Part shown: piece after piece, positions 6,620-14,800 of the stretch
How the letters are laid out: every line of letters starts with the position of its first letter
Position numbering within the stretch: position 1 is the first letter of the stretch
Assembly (NCBI GenBank): GCA_002482415.1
Contig: DLFY01000048.1
Span: 1-18,892, forward strand
Reading direction: 5' to 3'
Source: Phycisphaerales bacterium UBA7708
GTDB taxonomy: Bacteria > Planctomycetota > Phycisphaerae > Sedimentisphaerales > Anaerohalosphaeraceae
DNA: 18,892 bases
Program-made: the position numbers and the translations under genes
Notes under the pieces: generated by a model
Database searches by the model: none
Told to the model about the DNA's origin: nothing
What the model saw: the letters and a program-made list of their open reading frames with translations, nothing else

Positions 6620-8731
6620 TTACATGGAATTGATGCCGGAGAACTGCTGCTGAATCTGATTGAGCATTTTCTCGAGCCGGGCGTATTTCTGCCTCAGCCG
6701 TGTTTCATAAGTTTCAAGGCGGTCCTGCTCCTTGGTAATCCGGTCTTCCTGCGTGGTAATCTGGCTTTTAATGCTATTGAGCGCCAGCGGAACGCGTCCG
6801 CCGGTTTTCAGCGATGTATCCACCGTTTCATGCATCGCCCCGGCAAATCCCTGCTTGATCTGAACGGTGGCATTCAGCGTGCCGGTCTTGCTGGTATCGA
6901 CGGACAAATTCAGGTCAAACTCCGGATACAGCGGATTTTTGCTGCCGTCCAGCTCGGAACTGCCGCTGATATTTTTGCCGCTGACTTTCATCGCGCGGGC
7001 TTTGGCCCAGCTTTCCGTCGTCAGCTTAATCAGCGCCGAGGTGATATTGCCCGATGCATCCACTTCGACCTTCACATCATACGAGCCTGCTGAGGTGTAT
7101 TTGCTGGACGCATAGAATGAGACATACGCGGCATCGACCCCCGTGGAAAGGCCTGTTTTCTGGGCACCAAACAGCGACAGCACGCCCATATAGTCTTCCA
7201 CGATGGCCTTATCGAACACCTCTGTGTCCAGCTCCAGCGTCCCGTCGGCGTCAACTTTGAGGCCAATATCTTCGGGACGGGTAAACGAATCCGATGAGCT
7301 AAAGCCCGTTGCAACCGAACGCAGAGGATTTTTAACGAGATTCAGAATACTGCTTAAACTGTAGTCCGAGGACAATATCCCCGATGTTTTGGTCTCGGTA
7401 TTATACGTCGTCTTTTCCTTGAAATAGGTAGCCAGTTCATTGTATTTGGCAACCATCGACGTGATTTTCTTCTTAAGCTCCTCGGTATTCCGCGTCAGGT
7501 TCACCTCCACGGTATTATATCCGGTCGAACTGTCGGACCGGGTGGTATCATGCAGCTTCAGCGTCACCCCGGCAATCACATTATCAATCGTGTTGGAACT
7601 GCGGCTGATCCATTTTTCCTCGATCAGTTCGCCGGTTTCAACATCCACCACGTCCGGCGGATAATCATCCACTTTAATCAGGGCGTTCTTGGCCGACTGG
7701 GTCTCGGTAAAAGACCCCGCCGCCAGCGACGCAATATTGGCTGTTTTGCTGCCGCCCTGGGTGGACTGTGAGAGCGTCGGCAGGGTCAGTGACGCCGACG
7801 AACCGGTTCCCGCCTCAAAGGCCAGGCTGACCTGCAATTGGCTGGTGCCGCTGGACTTGTCCGTCACTTTAAGCTGGCCGTCCTTATACGTTACATCAAC
7901 AGTATTGCCGAATGCGGTTTCCATTTCCCGGACAAGGTCCTCGATGGTCGTGTATTGGGTGACATTGAACGTATAATTGACCGCAGTTCCGTCGTGCCTT
8001 TTTCCGCTGACACGAATCCTGTCGGCAGTCGTACCGCTTTCAATGGTCCCGGAAAATCCATCGAGACTTTTGAGCAGGGTGCTGATATCCGCATTATTGC
8101 CGCCCTTTTTCAGCGTGGTCTGGGCGGTGTGAACCTCGGTATTGCTGGAATTGACGGTAATCTGATAATCTTCGCCGCTGCTGTTGCCCGACAACACCAT
8201 GTGCCATTCCTTACCGTCGCCGTTGTCGTATTTGAGCAGGCTGGCCGTCACGCCGGGATTCTCGGGGTCGTTATTAATCAGCTTAACCAGGTCCTGAAGC
8301 GTCGTGGTATCGGTCGTCTGGATAACCCGTTCACTGTTATTGTACGAATAAATAAAATTGCCCTCGCCCACATACGAGGTCGCATATCGGAAGCCGCTGT
8401 GCACCCAGCGTTCGGACGTCGCCAATTGTTTGATCTTGATCGAATGGTTGCCTTCGGAGGCGCTGGAGGTCGCCTCGGCTGTAACCACATCGCTGTCGCT
8501 GGTGGTCGTGTTAAAAGCCTTCATCTTGCTCGTATCTGAAATACTGTAGATGGCGGACTTGAAGGCACTCAGCTTGCCTTGAAGTTCCGTAATCGCCGTT
8601 TGCTTTTCCTGAAATTTGCCCAGCTTGGTAGTATATTTTGTCAGACGCTGGCCTTCCACCTTCATCAACTGCTCAATGATAGACGAGGTGTCGATGCCCG
8701 TCGATAGTCCCGATAAACTGATATTTGCCAT
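6620..8731 (-). CDS. fliD: Flagellar filament cap protein FliD
   Basis: A 703-residue FliD (HAP2), the pentameric cap that folds exported flagellin at the filament tip. The N-terminus is canonical (ANISLSGLSTGIDTSSIIEQ, residues 2-21), followed by a helical FliD_N domain to about residue 95. The FliD_C region begins near 345 and includes IDNVIAGVTLKL and RPEDIGLKVDADGTLELD. A coiled coil (about 653-700) ends the protein. Near 533-648 there is an extra beta-rich insertion not seen in the 468-residue E. coli protein. The start at 8731 was chosen over an upstream in-frame ATG at 8791 because it begins exactly at the conserved MANISLSGL and has GGGAG at 8744-8740. The longer version would also translate through a leader hairpin. 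Expression is either from its own promoter or by read-through from the giant gene upstream. Confidence 0.93.
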   Translation of the reverse strand: MANISLSGLSTGIDTSSIIEQLMKVEGQRLTKYTTKLGKFQEKQTAITELQGKLSAFKSAIYSISDTSKMKAFNTTTSDSDVVTAEATSSASEGNHSIKIKQLATSERWVHSGFRYATSYVGEGNFIYSYNNSERVIQTTDTTTLQDLVKLINNDPENPGVTASLLKYDNGDGKEWHMVLSGNSSGEDYQITVNSSNTEVHTAQTTLKKGGNNADISTLLKSLDGFSGTIESGTTADRIRVSGKRHDGTAVNYTFNVTQYTTIEDLVREMETAFGNTVDVTYKDGQLKVTDKSSGTSQLQVSLAFEAGTGSSASLTLPTLSQSTQGGSKTANIASLAAGSFTETQSAKNALIKVDDYPPDVVDVETGELIEEKWISRSSNTIDNVIAGVTLKLHDTTRSDSSTGYNTVEVNLTRNTEELKKKITSMVAKYNELATYFKEKTTYNTETKTSGILSSDYSLSSILNLVKNPLRSVATGFSSSDSFTRPEDIGLKVDADGTLELDTEVFDKAIVEDYMGVLSLFGAQKTGLSTGVDAAYVSFYASSKYTSAGSYDVKVEVDASGNITSALIKLTTESWAKARAMKVSGKNISGSSELDGSKNPLYPEFDLNLSVDTSKTGTLNATVQIKQGFAGAMHETVDTSLKTGGRVPLALNSIKSQITTQEDRITKEQDRLETYETRLRQKYARLEKMLNQIQQQFSGINSM

Positions 8732-8760
8732 ACGTTGAACTCCCGTCTTATTACATCTGC

Positions 8761-8784
8761 ACAAGGCGATATTGCCCGCCTTGT
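8761..8784. promoter_or_regulatory. Perfect 8-bp hairpin in the fliD leader
   Basis: Arms ACAAGGCG (8761-8768) and CGCCTTGT (8777-8784) flank an 8-base loop and lie about 30 bases before the fliD start. On the plus strand the stem is followed by a run of T (to 8788), so it would act as an intrinsic terminator for antisense transcripts. On the minus strand it is preceded by a run of A and followed by no T run, so it could be an mRNA structure or an operator affecting fliD. Its role is not determinable from sequence. Confidence 0.5.
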
Positions 8785-8859
8785 TTTTCATCTATCTTCT
8801 ATTTATTCCATTACTTATATTATCGTCAATCCGGCCGGTCTCTAAACCAGTTTGAGCCT

Positions 8860-11800
8860 CTACACCGTCACTGGGGCCATACACTGCGATTTTCGTTGCC
8901 GGCATTCATTGATTTTCCGTATAACATCCGGATTATCGGGCGACAATTCCAGACATTGGTCCAATTGTTCAATCGCAAAATCCATTGCCACATCGGCAAA
9001 CAAGCTGCGGGGATCTTTCTGTATATAATTCCTCCCCAACGTCAGGAATAGCATGGCAGACTGATACCGGCCCTGGAATTCACGCTGTTCCGGTGCAATC
9101 CGGGTCCAATCCGTATCCGGGAATAATTGTTCCCAGGAGAAGGTGTCTATAAACTGACGAATCACGCTAAAATGCGTCTGGGCCTTCCAGCGGGAATGCT
9201 GCCGCGACAGGCTGTCGGTTCGCATCCGTCGGATATAGAAATCTCCTGCCAGATGTCTGGCAATCAGTCCCTTTGCGGCAAACCGTCGCATCATGTCATA
9301 GTCTTCAGCCACGCGCAATGATTCATCATAAAAGCCAATCTTGTCGAATACACTGCGTCGAATGCACGTCCGGAACGGGATGAACGGAAAACCGCCCTGG
9401 AACAAGCCGCAGATGAGCTGCGTAGGGTCGGATATTTCCTTGCGATGGATTGTCCGTATCGACTGACCGGCCTCATTGACCAGATGGTCATCACAGTAAA
9501 TCAGGTCCGCCTCCGGATGGCGCTCAAATGCCGCAATATGCTGTGCGATAAACTCCGGCCTCATCCGATCATCATCATCCAGCGGGACAATGAATTGCCC
9601 CCCCGCACGACGTATGGCAGCATTCCGTGTCGCGGCCAGCCCCGCATTTACCTGCGAAAAACAGTGAATCCGGCTGTCCCGGTAGTTCCGGATAACCTGT
9701 TCGGTTTGATCCGTCGAGCCATCATTGACAATAATCAGTTCAAAATGGGGATATGTCTGGGCCAGCACACTTTGAATTGCCGAATCGATATACGCGGCGG
9801 AATTATAAGCCGGCATAATCACCGACACCAGCGGCCCCTGACTCCGGGAAGCCGGCATACCCGGAACCGTCTTGTTCTCAGTTGCCTGAACACCCTGATA
9901 AAACAAGTCAAATTGCGTCTTCTGTTCGGCATCCAGAGTACAGTTTGGATTGGTCTTAAGCTGCTCAAGCATCCGTCGAACATTATCGTTCTGTCCGCGG
10001 CCCAGGTGATATTCCGCCAGCTTCAGCGTGGCCGTCACATAACAGTGAATAATTTCAGAAAACTTGCTGCGTTCCTCTGAACTCAATACCCGGGATTCGA
10101 TTCCCCGCATAAACGGCACTGCCAGCACCTGCTGGAAATATCGTGTTGCCTGCTCGATATTGCCCGCATCCCATTCACAGACAGCCAAGCCGAATAATTC
10201 CCCCAGCCGGTCGGATTTAAGCCGATATGCCAGACGTGCCCACTGCAGGGCAATGGCCCTGTGCCTGCCGGTAAAGAATTGGACAACCTGCCCAACCAGC
10301 GCCGGGTCACATTGGCCGGACTCCTCAACAGCCCACACACAGCGTTCTGCAAATCCGATAAATCCCCAGTATTTCCCCGGACAGGACCGCCTCCAGTAAA
10401 GCTGGTCGGTGGCTAACTGCCGCAGCACATAATCCGTTGTCATCGGCACATCCGCACGCCAGGTACCCGCAAGTCCGGGCACATACAGAATTGAACCAAA
10501 GTCCGTATCGGCCCCGTCATAAATCGCCCAGCTCAGCGACAGCATCTCGCGCCCCCAGAGCTTTTCGTCCAGCCCCCCGGCCCGCTCAAAGACGTCCCGT
10601 TTCACAGCGCAGAGCATGTCCTGATCCAGACAGCAGAACAGTTTCCTGTCGCCATAGTCCAGATTGGTATTCCAGCCGCCCGACGCCGACACAATCCGTC
10701 CGCTGACAGCACCGATGGCGGGTGTACTCAGGGCGTCCTGCACCGTCGCAATACAATCGGTCCTGACGGCAATTTGCGAGCGGACAAACAATAGTATCTC
10801 GCCCCGGGAAAACGAAACCGCCCGGTTTTTGACGGCGGCGCCGGATGCACCTTCTGCAACATTGAGAACCGCTGCACGCAGCGGCAGGCTCTGGCCGGCA
10901 AAATCCGATTTGGAATTGCCCGCAGTCAGGATCAACAGCTCAAAGTTTTGTTCTGTCTGGGCAGTCCATTCAGCAAGGACTGTCTCCAAATCCACCGTAC
11001 CCCGTCGGCAATCCAGAATAACCGACACCTTCGGCGCCGCAGCATCCCGATTATCATAAAGTACCTCGGCCTCAACGGAAGACTTAGGCATATCCGTAAA
11101 GACAAATCGATCCACGATTTGACGACGCTGTTGTCCCCCCGGACGGCTATCAGTCTGTGTCAGACAGCGGTTTAAGAAATCCCTCGCCTGAACCGTCCCG
11201 TGGTCTGCGTATTCCTGCCGCAGCGACAAAAGGGCGAATTCATCTTCTCCGGCAATAAACTGGCATAACCCCCGCAGCAGATTTAATCCCTGTATCTGTT
11301 TTTCCGCGCCCTTGCACACATCGCAAAGCGAGTTCAGCGAAATCAGACTGTCCGAGCAATATCCTGAGCAGAACTCGTGCATTGCTTTGGACAGCAAACC
11401 GGCTATCATCTGCTGAGTCACTGCACCGGATTCCCATTGCTCAAACAGATGCCCGAACCGCGGAATGAAATCGTTGCAGTTGCAGTTGCGGATGGCTTGA
11501 CCGACATCGAAGCCGGGATTTTCCCTCGCTTTTTGTGCAATCTCCATCAGTTTCTGCTGGCCATAACGCGACAGCACTTTACGCCGTCCGTTGGGATGAT
11601 TCAGCAGAATAGTCCCCGTCTGAGATTTCTTGTGTTCCCGTTTATAAGTCAGAATTTCCGGAAAATTCTTAAACCGCACTGTCCCGGTCAGAATCCCGTA
11701 CATCGCCGCCTTGGCCAGCCAGAAGGTATCGGACCCCCACGGCTGGTAATCATACAGGCCCACCTGCTCAAACAGGGTCTTGCGAATAATCGCCGAGGCA

Positions 11801-14800
11801 TGCCAGCAGACATAGAAACTGCGATGATAATTCTTGACAATCTCCGCATGGCTGACCTGGAGACGAAGACGGTCGCAATACTCCGGCCCCCGGAACATAT
11901 CGATAAACCGCCCGAAGAATGACCCCACCACACCCAGCGAATCGTCGCGAAGGATTTCCTCCAGCAGCATCTCCAGCTTTTGCGGGGCAAGAATATCATC
12001 GGCATCCTGGATGGAAATAAACGGAGCCCGCGCACGCTGAATAGCAAAGTTGCGGCGCACGTAAGGCCCTTCGCTCTTGTCGAAGAAAAACAGGCGGAAT
12101 CGCTTATCCTGTTGCGCATAACGCTGCAGAATCTCACGCGAGCCGTCGGTGCTGCCGTCATCGACAATCAGGGTTTCCCATTCTTTGAGCGTCTGGGCAC
12201 GAATCCCATCCAGACACTGCGGCAGGTACTCCGCCATATTTTGACAGGCAATCACGACTGCCACTTTCGGTGACGGCACCGTGCTGAGCTTGTGAAGATT
12301 ATCCTGATAACAAAGGCCTTGCCAGCGTTTGGCATCCGCCGAAGCCGGCGGCTGCATGGACAAGGCATTTCCTTCGGTCAGAGGCAGCGTTTCCAGTTGA
12401 GAACGAATATCAGAGATACTCTGGTCGTATTTATATAAGAGATAATCCTGATTGATGTCCTGCTGCTTGCGTTTTCGACGGGTCTTGCCGCCATCGCCAT
12501 AGTCATGATAAATCACGGTCCCGGGCCAGTACATCACCACATCCAGACGGCCAAAGGCTTGAATCATCCGCCAGGTGATATCCGTTCCCTCATGGCCGAA
12601 CAGCAGCGGATCCTGTCCGCCGACCGCCCGCCATGCCCACAGCAGAAACGCCGAGTTGCCCTCCTGATTGCACAGCGTCGGGAAAGGCTTGTCGCCGCGG
12701 TCGCAGATGGAAATATGCTTATTGGACACAGGTGTTTTCGGCAGTGTCCGGCCGCGAAGCCCAAGCACATGATACGTCTCAAAGGCCTGACGCACAGAAG
12801 CCGTATAATCGGCCTCCACGAGAGCATCGTCATCAACAAAGACCGCAATCGTGCCGCGTGCAAACCAGGCGCCGATGTTGCGGCCCTCGCTGAGATTGAA
12901 ATTGATCGGACAGGGAATGATGCAATCGGCCCTGCCGGCAGCTTCGCGGATATCCGTGCCGCCATTATCCACCATAATAATCTCAAAATCACGGTCGGTC
13001 TGCTGTCGGAAGCAATCCAGCAGCTTGAGCACATCGTCCGACCGCTGATACGTCACAATAATCACCGACATCAGCGGACTGCCGGATGGATCACGCCGGT
13101 CGATCCGCGGCAGATGGTCGTAATTCATCACCGCCTGATACTGTGCCATCACCTTGCGGGCCGTCAGCATATTGCCGGCGGCAAAAGCCTTCTGGGCCTT
13201 CTGAAACAGCTTCATAGCCCCCGCCAGCAGATGTTCCTGCCCGGATTCAGGAATCGACCGGGCTTCTTCTGCCGGATAGAACGGCCTGCGAATTACACGG
13301 CCCCATGAATCGCGGTATAATTGTTTAATCCACTGGTCTTCCTGATCCCGCGTCCCGGCGGAACGCTCCAGACTGGACGGATTATAATAATACAATCCCA
13401 GCGGCTCCGGAATCAGCATCATCGGATACGTCTGCGAGACCCGCAGGAAAAATTCATAATCCCCGGCAACTTTCAATGCCGAATCAAACCAGCCGTATTC
13501 ATCATGCAGACTCCGCCGCCACATCGGGAATGGCCCCATAAAATTTGCACGCAGCAGATTCTGATGCGAATAAGGAGGATGCCATGTTCGTGTTTCGGCC
13601 ACAGTTTTGGTCTGCCAGGTCTGGTTGGGAGTGTGCGTCACATGAAAATATGAATAAACGCCCACTGCGTCCGGATTCTGCTCCAGCGCCGTCGCCTGCT
13701 TTTCCATCATCTCAGGCGCGTGGCGATCATCGGTATTGGCATTGGTGATATAGCGACCGCGCGCTGCACGAATCCCCCGATTCCATGCGGCATAAATCGT
13801 TTCCCGCTGGGACGTCTTGACGTATTGAATATGCCGATAGCGGGATTGATACTCCTTAACAATCGCTTCTTCATTCTCCTGAGAACCGCTGTTGACCACG
13901 ACAATTTCGAGCTGCCCTTTCTGATACAGGGTCTGCTCGACCAGGTCCTGCAGACAGCCGCGAATAAAGGCCTCGGAATTATACGTTGAAACAATCGCCG
14001 AGACCAGATAGCTCGCTGGAGTGTCGACCGATGTGACCACAGGCGGTACAGCAAGCAGCATCTTCAATTCATCCTGAAGAAGGGGTGTCGGCGCGGGCAG
14101 CAGGCTCTTGTCGGTCGAGGCGTTATAATGCTCAATCTCGCGGTTGATAATCGCCTCCGCTTCGGCAAGATACCGATCCATATCGGTTTGTGTCTTCTGG
14201 CCATCGTGATGACGGAACGCCCCCAGCAGGACATCGACACTATAAAGCTGCGTCAATCGGAAAAACCGCGCCCACAGCTCCATATCGCCGGCCAGACGGT
14301 ACTGTAAATCCAGGCAGCCCCCCGACTTGTCCCACAGGCTTCGGGTCCAGAACGTCCCTTCCTGCTGAATGAAAGGATTGCGGTACTGACGCCGCAGGTA
14401 TTTTTCCCGCGACCACAGCGGCAGACTCTTCCACTGGTGCCGCATCCGGCCCTGGCTGTCGATACTGTTGGGCCGCCCCATAATCCACTGCACCTCGGGC
14501 CTGGCGCCAAAAATCGCCGCCGCACACTGCAAGGACCCGGGATGCAGGATATCATCGGAATTCAGCCAGGTCATAATCTGGCCTGTGGAGCGCCTGAAGC
14601 CCTCCTGAACAGCCTGATACTGGCCGCCGTCCGACCTGCTTTGCCAATAAGCAAGATGCTTTTCATATTTTTTGATAATCTCGACGGAACCGTCCGTGCT
14701 GCCGCCATCCATGATGATGTAGTCGAGATTCGGATAATTCTGGCTCAGCACCGACTGAATGCAGGCTTCCAGATAAGCCGCCTGATTATACGAAGGGGTC

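Noticed and set aside
7838..8539. Plus-strand open frame of 233 codons opposite fliD
   Set aside because: It is antisense to the conserved fliD frame, with no domain features; it is explained by codon bias on the opposite strand.
8732..8791. Upstream in-frame ATG for fliD at 8791
   Set aside because: It would place 20 unrelated residues before the conserved MANISLSGL start and translate through the leader hairpin. The ATG at 8731 has a proper ribosome-binding site.
8820..8846. Possible sigma-28 promoter for fliD on the minus strand
   Set aside because: GACGATAA (8827-8820) matches the -10 consensus GCCGATAA at seven of eight bases, but at the right distance the -35 reads TTTA rather than TAAA. 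This is too weak to annotate, although a flagellar sigma factor for fliD would be biologically plausible.
12505..13308. Plus-strand open frame of 267 codons opposite the third GT2 module
   Set aside because: It is an antisense shadow of a clear GT2 domain, with no motifs and no ribosome-binding site.
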